Shown here: in pieces, positions 44,601 through 54,977 of the stretch | How the letters are laid out: the number at the start of each line of letters is the position of its first letter | How positions within the stretch are numbered: the first letter of the stretch is position 1 | Assembly (NCBI GenBank): GCA_964057195.1 | Contig: OZ059836.1 | Location: 22,746,279-22,810,278, forward strand | Direction: 5' to 3' | Origin: Orthosia cruda | Taxonomy: Eukaryota > Arthropoda > Insecta > Lepidoptera > Noctuidae | DNA length: 64,000 nt | The notes under the pieces: model-generated | What the model saw: only the letters and a program-made list of their open reading frames with translations | Database searches by the model: none | Told to the model about the DNA's origin: nothing | Translations under genes and position numbers: made by a program

Positions 44601-44815
44601 AAGTTGTCAAAAAATAAAAGGCCCGTTTTGACAGCTATAAAAATACTTCATAATAATTGAACTTGATGCTTTCGAATGATACTCGTTGTTATAGTATATG
44701 GGTAACATAGTAATACATTAGGATTATGAATTTGATATTTCAATTTCTTACGTAGAAAGTTATCGCGGCATGTAAAATGAGAAACGTCAACGGACTTCTT
44801 AGATTGTGACGACTT
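44601..44815. mobile_element. Tc1/mariner-type MITE with TA target
   Basis: Ends AAGTTGTCAAAAA and TTGTGACGACTT are inverted (imperfect 13 bp) and flanked by TA (44,599-44,600; 44,816-44,817). Units 1 and 2 have only the TA at this site (near 18,744 and 31,936). Length 215 bp, no coding region. A related partial copy is at 56,868-57,017. Confidence 0.75.
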
Positions 44816-44817
44816 TA

Positions 44818-45506
44818 ATAATTTTATTTAAATATGAGTACTTAACTATACTGATTTCTATCTTGTGACCATACATATTATGACCATATAAATAATTATT
44901 AGATATCTAAATTATGATAATAATCATAAAATTGTGGCGGTCATTACTTTTGTTTGACATTCCTCTTATCTCGTAAACAAGTTATTAAAACTGCACCTAA
45001 ATTGGCACATCCTGTATATCTCATTATGCGACACGAAAATGTAAGTGGGTTGGATGTTCTGAGACACTCCGTTCAGGCAAATTCGGCAATAGTGCCATTA
45101 GGCTGAACTAAACGCATAAAAGATATCTTTTACGGTATCCTGTAACAGAGGTAGTGGAAGGGTAGGCGCTTCTGATAGGAAAGTTCATCGAACTTATGAT
45201 TACGCCTCAGGGACGCAGTTTATTATCACGAGCAATAAAGTTTCAATGATAACGGCGATGAATGCCGATAGGAATCAATTATACAGTGATTTATAGCCGG
45301 CTAATGCAAACTTGTACAACTTTTTTGGTTTTATTGCCTGTTGATTTTGCTTTGTTGCAAAAAGTGTGAGTTCTGTGGTGAGAATAGAATAACACTTTAT
45401 ATTTGAGTTAAGTGACTGTCACGACAAAATCAGATAGTTAGCTAGGTTTTCTATTTTATCTACCTGATGAAAACTAACAAACTACTGAATGCAAATTCAT
45501 TTTACA
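44818..45506. other. Unit 3 sequence without gene
   Basis: Aligns to 19,085-19,735 plus 20,717-20,966 of unit 1 with an internal gap near 45,030. It has the empty MULE target ACGGCGATGAATGCC near 45,253. Confidence 0.65.
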
Positions 45507-45717
45507 TCTTACTAATATTAGAAATACGAAAGTATGGATGGATGTATGTGTGTTACAGTGTTACAATCACGCCAGAACGGCTGAACGGTTCTGGATGAAA
45601 TTTGGCACAAAGATAGATAAAAATCTGGAATAGCACATACGCTTTTTATCACAGTATAGTGTTCCCTTGAAATGATAAAACACTTTTCACGCGGGCGAAG
45701 CCACTGGCAGAAGCTAG
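45507..45717 (+). mobile_element. Short Helitron, unit 3 copy
   Basis: Starts TCTTACTAATATTAGAAATA and ends GGCAGAAGCTAG next to T. Same position as in units 1 and 2. Confidence 0.65.
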
Positions 45718-45737
45718 TTCCTATATAAATTGACTTA

Positions 45738-45891
45738 AGCCCTAGACAGACGAACTGCATTTTAACTGCACTCCGACTGCAAATCGGACTGCACTGTTGG
45801 TTTGCAGTTTTATTGAAGTCGTACTAACTGCATTCAAACTGCACATTTGCAGTCGGAGTGCTGTTGAAATGCAGTCCGTCTGTCTAGAGCC
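45738..45891. mobile_element. PIF/Harbinger-like MITE (unit 3)
   Basis: AGCCCTAGACAGACGAACTG inverted to CAGTCCGTCTGTCTAGAGCC, with TTA on both sides (45,735-45,737; 45,892-45,894). Confidence 0.75.
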
Positions 45892-46575
45892 TTACTCCCT
45901 TAATTCGCAAAAAAAAATCTAACTGCATTAAAAAATTTCAGAATAAAAAAAAATTATATAAGTATATATATGTATATATATGATGATAAATTCTTTTTAA
46001 TATTTACATAAATACCAGACATAATTGCCTATACCAAACTCACTTGCTCGTATTTACCTTCTTTGTTGGATCGTAAAAAATATAGCCCAGTGAACATATT
46101 GTGTATATTGGGTTATTTTTACGACTAATAATATCCATGTTTACGAGCGTAAGATTGTGACATTACATAATATAGCCCTTTCTGTAATAAGTTGGCAATG
46201 TTAGTATCGCCGAGTATGTGAATATCAATAAAACTGTGCTGAGAAGTTATCTACTCAAAGTACCTACCTTGGTATTAACTTTTAGGTACCTTTTCGTGAA
46301 ATATCTTAAAGGCATAATTCAGACCAGTCTACCACACACACGCACACGTAGTCTGGACTCAGGGTCCAAATCGACCGGTCCAGCCAGTGCTTCGCGCTTC
46401 CAGGGGATTGCAGCGTCCTTAACCAACAAGCAAAGAAAGAAAGAAAACCTTAGAAATTGTGTTCCTACCACCAAATTGTAACGATTCAGAACGATTAAAA
46501 CGAGTCTCCATTCGTAAAAATTTCTACAAAAAATATTGCAGACTAAATGCTGTTTGCAACAGCAGCAGCAAAATG

Positions 46576-46647
46576 TGCGTTGGCCGGGAATCGAACCCGG
46601 ATCAACTGCTTGGAAGGCAACTATGCTGACCATTACACCACCAACGC
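46576..46647 (-). tRNA. tRNA-Gly (anticodon TCC), copy B of unit 3
   Basis: Identical 72-nt gene with a TTTT terminator on the minus-strand 3' side. Flanks are of type B and closest to the unit 1 copy at 22,038. Confidence 0.97.
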
Positions 46648-47251
46648 TGCTGAAAGACGGCTTCGTTTAGAACGTCTGTTACGACTTATTATAATATATC
46701 TTTAAGTAACAGATTCACCTTTTTGTATCGTCCGCCGAACTTTACTTTCATTTGTGTTTACAGCGCCAGATCTTTAAAGTTCATGCACTCTATTTCAAGC
46801 TTTAGTGCATAGATCATAGAGCTTCAATTACTGAGCGTAACGGGCACCACTACACAAATTGCATAATATTTACTTTTCTAGCAACCACAAATGGATAGGT
46901 TGCCTTTTCAGCTGTGTTTGGTCAGGTGTTTATTTTAATTGAAGTTTTGTGATAATTTAAATCGTGATTCTTAGAACACTATTTGTAACAATGTTGTATG
47001 AAAAAGTACTTTTGGGTTAACTTTACAATGCTTTTACCATTAAAAATGTCTCTACAGTTCTGTATGACTTTTGCCAGAAGCTTTGCCCTCGTTAATGTCG
47101 AAAATTATCCGACGGGAACGTGCTACCAGGATCGCGGGCGGGATAAAAAAGTCCTAATCCCGGTCTTGGTCCAGAAGTGTGTGCAATTTAATCTACACAC
47201 ATTCATCGAAACAAAGACTTCGAAGACAGACGAAATATCGGACGTATATAT
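46648..47251. other. Unit 3 sequence with the duplicated open frame
   Basis: Matches 22,110-22,458 and then, across the LTR element's empty site near 46,991, 25,120-25,405. The frame MSLQFCMTFARSFALVNVEN at 47,049 is the partner of 25,193. No gene is called for either. Confidence 0.55.
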
Positions 47252-47253
47252 TA

Positions 47254-48487
47254 GGGGTTAAAGTATGAAATTGCCGATTTGTACTGAAAAATTGCAATTA
47301 GTTTCTTTTTTTAAATAATTACCATTATTATCTAAACATTGCTGCCATCTAATAGGACGGTCATTTATGCCTTTGCGATAGAACTCTGGTGATCTAGATT
47401 CGACAAACCTTGTTTTGCGACAAACTGTGTGAAAGCATTTTGTACTGCCTCCTGAGATGAAAACTTATTATCACGTAGAAAATTGTCCAAATCACGAAAA
47501 AAATGGTAGTCCGTTGGAGCAAGGTCTGGCGAATACGGAGTATACCAAATGGTTTCTAATTGCAGTTCCTGTAGAGTTAAAACGGTTTCTCGTGCTGCAT
47601 GAGGTCTCGCGTTATCATGGAGCAATAATAGTGAAGATCGATTCATGAGTCGGGGCTGTTTCACTGCTAGTTTTGCTATCATTGTTTGGAGTTCGGCACA
47701 ATAGACATCTGCTGTTATTGCTTGACCAGATCGGCGAAAGCTATAGTGAATAACACCATGCTGAGTCCACCAAACAGTTACCATTACCTTTTTATTGGTA
47801 AGCTTTGCTTTTGGACACTGTTGCGGCGTTTGACCTGGGGTCAGCCATTGCATTTTTCGCTTACGGTTATCGTAACGAATCCACTTTTCATCACATATCA
47901 CAGTTCGTTCCAATATTCCTTCATTTCTGTATCGATTCAACAAGGCAACACAAGTTTCAACACGCGTTTCTTTCTGCAGATCAGTCAAATCATGAGGCAC
48001 CCATTTTTCATATTTTTTTATTTTATTGATTTGACGCAAATGAGTCAATATTGTTGGTAAGGTTACTTTAAACCATGCCGCTAATTCCTGGGTAGTTTGG
48101 CTCGGATCGGCTTCCACCATTTCTTTCAATTCATTGTTATTCACCTGTGTGGGCGGTCTTCCACGTGGTTCGTTCTTCAAATCAAAGTTTCCATCACGAA
48201 AGCGTTTAAACCAAAATCGCACGGTGTGTTCATTAGCAGTCCCCTCTCCAAACGCAACATTGATATTGCGAGCTGTTTCTGCCGCGTTAGTTCCGCGTCG
48301 GAACTCGTATTCGAAGTATCCATCTTTCTTATCTAAGCTGAATAAAAAAATAACTGAAAGTCGATAATCAGATGTTGCACATTTTATAAAAGAAGAACTT
48401 CATCGGTACCATGTGAAAAAAGTTTCACTCAAAAATCTCAAACCATGAAGGTTCTACAATAAAACTGCAATTTCACACTTTAACCCC
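47254..48487 (-). mobile_element. mariner element with TA target duplication
   Basis: The 1,234-bp element has inverted ends GGGGTTAAAGTATGAAATTG and GGGGTTAAAGTGTGAAATTG (reverse strand), with TA at 47,252-47,253 and 48,488-48,489. Length and ends are typical of a full-length mariner. The host sequence on both sides is continuous with unit 1 near 25,395. Confidence 0.92.
47365..48399 (-). pseudogene. mariner transposase (D,D34D), nearly intact
   Basis: The frame is open from 48,399 down to a TAG-independent stop at 47,365, about 344 codons, close to the family length, but it has no ATG before the conserved region. The N-terminal helix-turn-helix region includes YFEYEFRRGTNAAETARNIN and TVRFWFKRFRDGNF. 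Catalytic Asp residues are in VICDEKW, LLLHDNARPH and YSPDLAPTDYHFF, with 34 residues between the second and third. Near 47,410 a frameshift replaces the normal end: the next frame carries SPEFYRKGINDRPIRWQQCL and DNNGNYL. The enzyme would cut and paste its own element, but this copy probably lacks both a start codon and the correct C-terminus. Confidence 0.9.
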
Positions 48488-48489
48488 TA

Positions 48490-49066
48490 TTATTAATAAT
48501 ATTAGTAAGATTAACAATAAGACGAGTAATTCCTTAAGTGTATCCTTATTTTCAGCAGGATCTTAGTAATTGAGCAAGGAGTCTGACACAAATATACCAT
48601 ATTATAAGGTAATGCTGTAATCAATATCTATAAGAAGCAAAGGAAATAACAGATCCGAGAATCATGTGTCCAAAGACCGTACAATATTTAAATCATTATT
48701 TACCTTCGCTCAATTATAATTATTTAACTGATAATATTTTTATTGAAAAGAGCCACCAATTAATTCTGCTGAGAATCTCCGATCTTACTACGGTACGGTA
48801 CTAATGATCAGTTCATTAGTATGCAAGCAAGGGACATCCCTACAAGCTTGTTAACTTCATTTTAATTATGACTCTTGTACGTTTCCAGATGTTGTTTATA
48901 TTTTTTTGTGATAATTTTAAACGTACTGTAAAGGACATTATTTGCAATTATTGACTTTCACTTCGTGTATTGATTTTTAATTATATAAAGAAAATTACAG
49001 GTAGATTTGCAAACAACAAACAGGAATATATACCCCTGCACAATGTTTACATTGAGACAAAGGCTC
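48490..49066. other. Unit 3 sequence without gene
   Basis: Aligns to 25,405-25,690 of unit 1 and 35,850-36,350 of unit 2 (ACAAGCTTGTTAACTTCATT block). It ends at the CR1-like insertion target. Confidence 0.6.
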
Positions 49067-49071
49067 AACTG

Positions 49072-49892
49072 GTATTTTTTTTTTTTATTATCTTCTATAG
49101 GCTCGCGCTTGACCACTATCTCACCTGAGCGATGATGTGTTCGACGGTGGAGCACGCTTGCCTAGAAGCAACCTATTCACTCTTGACTTAAATACCCCTA
49201 GATTGTAGCTATCGGGAAACACAGACACCGGCAGGGAATGCCACACCTTAGCTGTACGCATAATAAAAGTATTCTCAAATTAAGTGCGTATGGGTGGGAT
49301 GTCCACCATGTACGGATGAAGCATCGCCATACGTCTGGTAGTCCGATGATGGAACGAGCTAGGTGGAATTAAATCATGCAATTCCATCGCACACTCTCCG
49401 AAATGTAACCGATAAAAAACCGACAAGCTGGCAACTCGGCGACGATGTTCAAGGCTCTGGAGCTTTGACTTAGCCAGTGCCTCATCGCCGATGAGCTTCT
49501 TGGCCCGCTTTTCGATCGACTCTATTGCATCAAGCTGGTATTTGGCAGATCCGCCCAGAGATGAGAACAGTACTCCACGCATGATCGAACTTGCGCTTGA
49601 TACAAGCTAAGCAGCTGTTCAGGCGTGAAGTACCCTCTCACCTTTGCAAGGATCCCCAGCTTTTTAGCAGCTAGCTGAGCCTTTGCCTCAATGTATGGGC
49701 CAAAATTGAGAGTCGATGTCAACGTAACGCCAAGAAGCTCAAGATGGTCAGTTATTGGCACGGTCACATCTCGGAAAGTTGGAGCCGGGTGAAATTGACT
49801 CTTTTTAGCGGAAATAAGACACGCCTGGGTTATAGTAGCATTAAACCTGACCAGATTGGCATCGCCCCATTCGGAGTGATTGGAATAAACTG
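49072..49892 (-). mobile_element. CR1/Jockey-like element inserted into an older copy of its own family
   Basis: The minus strand encodes SEWGDANLVRFNATITQACL, ITDHLELLGVTLTSTLNFGP, QLAAKKLGILAKVRGYFTP, QAQVRSCVEYCSHLW, then in another frame GGSAKYQLDAIESIEKRAKK and FGECAMELHDLIPPS, then a 3' UTR ending in an A-run (T-run at 49,075-49,087). This is the end of RT and the region after it; the 5' part is missing. AACTG at 49,067-49,071 and 49,888-49,892 is the likely target duplication. The interrupted sequence is a plus-strand copy of the same family (see 36,335). Confidence 0.75.
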
Positions 49893-50395
49893 CTGCCAAA
49901 AACTTGGGAATCCTTGCGAAGGTGAGACAGTACTTCATGCCAGAGCAGCTGCTTAAGTTGTATTAAGTGCAAGATCGATCTTGCATGGGGTACTGTTCTC
50001 GTCTCTGGGACAGATCTGCCAAATACCAGCTTGATGCACTAGAGTCGATCAAGTCGAAGTCGAAAAATGGGCCAAGAGGCTCATCGGCAATGAGGCACTG
50101 GTCGCCGTTGTTCGTTAACATCGTCCCGAGTTGCCCCTTGTCGGTTTTTATCGGCTGCGTTTCGGGGAGTGTGCGATGGAATTGCACGATCTAATTCCAC
50201 CTAGCCCGTTTCATCATCGGACTACAAGACGTTCAGCGACATCTGTACATCGGTACATCGTGGACATTCCCACCCATAAATAAGTTTTGGAAATAATTTC
50301 AATGCACAACTAAGGAGTGGAATATCCTACTGGAGTAGTAGTCTCCTAGGGGTCTTTAGGTCAAGAGTGAATAGGTAACGAAAAAGGCGTAAGAT
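49893..50395 (+). pseudogene. Older CR1/Jockey-like fragment of unit 3, right part
   Basis: Continues the sequence broken at 49,071: CTGCCAAAAACTTGGGAATC... encodes GILAKV, then pieces like SAKYQLDALESI and RLRFGECAMELHDLIPPSPFHH in changing frames. The 3' UTR block CTAGGGGTCTTTAGGTCAAG follows at 50,348. Orthologous to 36,385-36,965 in unit 2. Confidence 0.6.
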
Positions 50396-50820
50396 TATGT
50401 ATATATGTATGAATAGGTTACTTCTAGTCAAGCGTGCTTCAGCGTCGACCACATCATCGCTTACCATCAGAAGTGATAGTGACCTAGAAATTTTGACATT
50501 TTTCCATTGCCATCCAACGTGGCAATGCTGCCAGCGTTCTGGGCACGTTTCCCATTGAAGTCAATATGGACGAATTTTTTACAGTTAATCCTCCTACTGT
50601 GTTACACGATAATATTGTTGCAACAAACATTTTATTTTCTTCTAAACATCGGATAAACTTTAAGTGCGTATAGACGGAAACAGTGGCCTTAGTTGGCTAA
50701 CATCATATTTTGTTATTATTACACTAATTAGACGTCCTCAAGAGGAAACTAATATTCTGCAATGAAAACCAGATTAATTAGCCCTTACCAAGAAACTGTA
50801 GGTAAAGTTTGTAGACAACT

Positions 50821-52131
50821 ACCCACGCGCGAATATCAGGCTTCCGTTCAATTATAAGGCTGGTTTCAGACGGACGGCACTTTAGAGTTGTGGTGATGTA
50901 TCATGGATACCAAAGAATAGTAATAAAGTTTCAGCAGGACTTTACAATCTGCTCTACGATATCTATTCAACCTGTATGAAGGACAAGACAGAAAACCATA
51001 GGACTGATGCAGCTTTTCTTATTAAGTATCTACTTTAATTATTTTTTCTCAAACATGCTTGGAAATTTGAGCATTATTTTGACAACCATTTTCGAGATAA
51101 ATCGAAATTGATGTACTGGCCAAATACATGCAAGCAGCGGCCGGCAAAAGTTGTATGAAAATCCATATCTGGCGTGTTTAGCGGCTAAATAAATTACATA
51201 GAAAACTCATATCTGTCGTGTAATTTAAAAATGGAACGATATTTTACTCCGAAACATGGCAACCAAGGAGGTAACTTATCACGGGTTTTATTTAAATTTC
51301 GAACTGGCTTGCAAATAGAAAGCTGTTCATTGAAAAAAAAAAAACAAATGAACACTTTAACGTGGCAAAAAATGGTCTTTGATTTTGAAAGTAATTGTAT
51401 TTGGCAAAATGAGTTCTAGGTACTACTTAGTTTTAATTTCCGCGCATTATTTGAGAAAAGCACTATACAAGCCTTGGCCGCAACTAGGCATTGATGGACT
51501 TATATGTGTGCCTCGGCTTTACACGTTCGTCCATCAATGCCTCTTTTGCTGGCCGCTGCAGTTATGTACTGTAGTTGAAAAAGATATAGATTTAAAATTT
51601 CCCCGAAAACAATGACAGTCGTGTTCTTTTTTCAAATTAAAGAACGCCATGTACGTTGAATAACATTTATAACTATTATTTACTAACAAGGGGTCCGATA
51701 ACGGCCACTATAAATAGTCAAATGTGGGAGTACATTGAAATAAGACACGAAACTGCAGACAGATCCATTCATGTTTGCAAGAAATGGTTTCTATAAATAA
51801 ATCGAGGCGAGGGGAGACAACAGGGGTTGTCCTTAATATGACTTTATGAAGTTTAGGGATAACTAAGAAAGTTAAAAGTAAATAAAAAGCTTATAGAAAA
51901 CTTTATAAATACTTTATTTGACTACAATGCTTTTAAAATAAGAATCATTCCTGAAGATGTTTGTCCTATTGTGAAGTTAGTTAGTTCGTGAAATATTTGC
52001 TTGTAAGCATTTATAGAAAGTTTTTACAGGTTATTGTACGTTACAGGGTAAAATTTTATAAAGTTGTAATAACCTGCAAGGCACGAGACTAACTAATTTC
52101 ATTTCCTTTTTCTATGTGTATTTACCTATGT
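50821..52131. other. Non-coding stretch after the tandem array
   Basis: Short open frames near 51,231 and 51,379 have no recognised product. A 14-bp stem hairpin at 51,487-51,541 is the only local structure seen. Confidence 0.45.
51487..51541. repeat. Small hairpin with 13-14-bp perfect stem
   Basis: GGCATTGATGGAC and GTCCATCAATGCC face each other across a 29-nt, partly pairing middle. Size and shape resemble a pre-miRNA stem, but the stem is short. Confidence 0.35.
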
Positions 52132-52497
52132 TACTGAGACGTGGCCGCTAACAATGGGTCTCATCTTGGCTTAAAGTCACCCAAAGGGCAATGGAGAGGG
52201 CTATTCTCGGTGTTTCCTTGTGTGACAGAATCAGAAATGAAGACATCTGTAAGAAAACTAGATTACCGACATAGCCCGATGAATCGCCATCTTAAGTGAC
52301 AGTGGGCCGAAAAGTTCTAGAGTGGCGACCGCGAACCGGAAGATGATGTGTTTGAAGGCCTCCCACTAAGTAGACCGATGGGTTGCGTGAATCCGCTGGA
52401 TGCGAGACGTACCGGATCGGTCAATACGGTGACGGCTGGGGGAGGCCTATGTCCAGCAGTGGACATCTTTCCGATGAAATGATGATGTTGATGATTC
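52132..52497 (+). pseudogene. RTE 3' end relic
   Basis: TGAGACGTGGCCGCTAACAA (ETWPLTMGL), CAAAGGGCAATGGAGAGGGC (QRAMERAIL), GACCGCGAACCGGAAGATG and GGCCTATGTCCAGCAGTGGA are the same ordered blocks as in the 41.9-42.3-kb RTE. Many small deletions. Ends in GATGATGTTGATGATT. Confidence 0.85.
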
Positions 52498-53310
52498 TAT
52501 ATTTAAACTAGGTAAAACTCACTCACTAAAACAACAAAGAGATGACTTTACAAGAAATGAAAACAACAACAAAAGCAATATCTGTCAAAATACGACGCGA
52601 CGGTAACGCCCGTTTTGTCACGCATGACTGAAAGGGCTTTATAAATTGTTGTCACCCCGTATTCGAAAAACAATGAAATGTAGTTATTCTCCGTCCGACA
52701 AACAATTATTCGTTTGCTTTGTTATTATTTTCCAGGTTTCAGGTCAAAAGCTTTGTCATTCGAGACTATTGCTGCCATGTATTGCGTTGCATGTGCTTGG
52801 AATCTCTGTGTGACATTATTTTTATGTATTTCGTTGTTAGGTGAGTAAGTACACGATGTTTTCTTGGGTAGCTTAATTTTGAACGTTCGTGTTGAAACCC
52901 TCAAGGATTTTGATTTATCCATTAAGTATGATAAGAGCCTACAATACCTCCAATATCTAAGTATAAATAAGTAGTAGGTATGTTATACATACTTACTAGT
53001 CAAAGATATGAGAGATTAATTACTGAGACCATTACCTCAGATTAGCAATGAATGTTGATAGACTTATGTTTAATCGAGTTTGTTGTAGTATTCACACAAT
53101 ACTTACACATATACAACACAAAAGTTTTAAGTACATATTATTATGGAAATTCATTGTGTGGCTCGTAACAGTTACATGCATGTATAATATCATTTTATTG
53201 TCATTCATTATTGATAATGATAATGTAAACTATGCTGTTAGGTCAGGTACGCTAATAAGTACCTAACATATTGTTTTACGTCCTTAAGTCTTTATAAAAG
53301 CAGTGGTGTC
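52498..53310. other. Non-coding stretch
   Basis: Only short open frames. No gene, RNA or complete repeat could be supported. Confidence 0.4.
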
Positions 53311-53512
53311 TCATCCCATACAAAGAAACCGTGCCGACGTACTGTACTGATTATTTTTTGTACATCGGTCGCGTTCGGTCCCGTTCCACGGATATCTATG
53401 GTGATCTATCTCCATGGAACGGAACCGAACGCGACCGATTTACACAAAAAAAATCGGTATAAGCAGATGAAAAACGCTAGTTACGTCGGCACGGTTTCTT
53501 TGTATGGGATGA
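53311..53512. mobile_element. Palindromic MITE (about 200 bp)
   Basis: TCATCCCATACAAAGAAACC and GGTTTCTTTGTATGGGATGA are exact inverses. Inside, GGTCGCGTTCGGTCCCGTTC pairs with GAACGGAACCGAACGCGACC. The centre is around 53,410. No clear target duplication. Confidence 0.75.
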
Positions 53513-53547
53513 AGCATCTGTATGCTAGTAATATATTATCTTTGATA

Positions 53548-53721
53548 AAGGTGCACCTAGACGCGCCGCAGGAGCCGCATACATCACAGTTATAAATCTT
53601 TATATGAAATAGTAAGCAACGTCGCGCACCTATCAGCGCTGCATGACGAGCATTTCAGAATAATTGCGATAAAAGCGGCGCGTGCGGCTCCTGCGGTGCG
53701 TCTAGGTGCTCGTTCACCTTA
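53548..53721. mobile_element. Palindromic MITE, GC-rich arms
   Basis: GCACCTAGACGCGCCGCAGG at the left and CCTGCGGTGCGTCTAGGTGC at the right are near-exact inverses, with AAAGGTG / CACCTTA at the tips. About 174 bp. It lies 35 bp from the previous palindrome. Confidence 0.75.
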
Positions 53722-53736
53722 AGGAGCTAAAATTTA

Positions 53737-53971
53737 TTCATCATCATCATTTATCATTTCAGCTGAAAGACGTCCACTGCTGGACATAGGCCTCCCCCAG
53801 GCGTCGCCACATTGACCGATCCCGTGCGTCTCGCATCCAGCGCATGTCCGCAACTTTAACCAATTCGTCGGTCCACCTAGTGGGAGGCCTTCCAACGCAT
53901 CGTCTTTCGGTTTGCGGTCGCTATTCCAGAACTTTTCGGCCCCATCGGCCATCCGTTCTGCGAGCAGTGTG
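53737..53971 (-). pseudogene. RTE 3' end, 5'-truncated, minus strand
   Basis: The plus strand shows the inverse RTE end (CATCATCATTTATCATTTCAGC, then AAAGACGTCCACTGCTGGAC) up to ATCCGTTCTGCGAGCAGTGT, then a T-run. On the minus strand this is the ...ERMADG to QQWTSFG end in broken frames. Confidence 0.85.
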
Positions 53972-54874
53972 TTTTTTTTTTTAATCAAGCAAAATGGATC
54001 GTTTCTTGTGGGCACATAAGTAGCTCAGGAAACGATGCCTCTTCAAACTTAAAAACGCGGCATGTAGAGTAAAATAGGCTCTCATTTTGTCCAAGGACAT
54101 AGGTTTAGTAAGTAGATAATAATTAGGATTATCAGTAAAACTCGATGATAGGTCCTATTTTAATTTTGTTCGTGTTTGCTGCTCCCAATGGTTTAGTTTG
54201 AATTTTGTCTATTTGCCGACACGCTTCAGTACTCACAGAATATTCTGTCTAAGCATAATTTTAACAGAATCCTAGAAATGTTCTGCTCATTTCTATACAA
54301 ATACTCTACATTATCAGCTGTCCTATAACAATAAAGTGCGAAACAATAAACTTGCGATACACTATCTTCACAATGTTCCTTCGTCGTAAAGAAACGCTGA
54401 ATTCAGCTGAAAATCTCGTTGAGAACTATGAGAACTGTGTCACACGCAAATGTAAAGACCACAGAGCAACGAGACGCCTCTGTGGACACTGCTTGAGACG
54501 GCCTTGTCAAAACTTTTCATAAAAACCAAGCGTGTCAGTAATTATCACCGTTTACTCATGCAAATTGAACTTTAACCGTCACAGTTCTGACTATAGAAAA
54601 CAAAGAAAGAACAAGTCTTTATTTGCGCCAAACATGACGCATAAAAAACAAAACTTAAGTACAAATTGGGAAAGTATCTGCGTCTCATTCGCGCATACCA
54701 GCCCTCGCTCAGCATAATGCTGCGTGAGACAGAGCAACAACGCTGGTTTTCAGCGATAGCAGTTTATTTATAGCTATGACAGCCGAAACCTTGTCCAGCG
54801 CACGTTGGCAGGTACGAATATTACTAGCACCTATAGTCGTGACAATCTATTAAGTCGGATTTGACAGCTATAAT
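53972..54874. other. Non-coding stretch
   Basis: A T-run follows the RTE fragment. No gene or known repeat could be supported. Confidence 0.4.
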
Positions 54875-54967
54875 AGTAGTTTATGAAACTGTTGCATAAT
54901 GATGGGTATTAAAACACATTCACACGAATGTTTTAATACCTAGTTATGTGCAGTTTCATACACTACT
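54875..54967. repeat. Hairpin with about 43-bp imperfect arms
   Basis: AGTAGTTTATGAAACTG pairs with CAGTTTCATACACTACT and GGTATTAAAACA pairs with TGTTTTAATACC, with a short loop around CACATTCACACGAATG. It is next to the Crypton-like exon and may mark the end of a mobile element. Confidence 0.65.
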
Positions 54968-54977
54968 TTATCTACAC

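Larger units (their letters stand above)
42291..50820. repeat. Segmental duplication unit 3
   Basis: Begins TATTACACTAATAATATGTCC. Its end at 50,719-50,820 carries the same start sequence again (TATTACACTAATTAGACGTCC), so the array is head-to-tail and a fourth, lost unit may have followed. Contains both tRNA types (A at 42,927 and B at 46,576). Confidence 0.85.

Noticed and set aside
15260..46647. tRNA-derived SINE explanation for the five tRNA-like sequences
   Set aside because: All are full-length, identical, with intact cloverleaf, discriminator base and terminator, and no shared SINE body or tail follows them; they sit in long duplicated segments.
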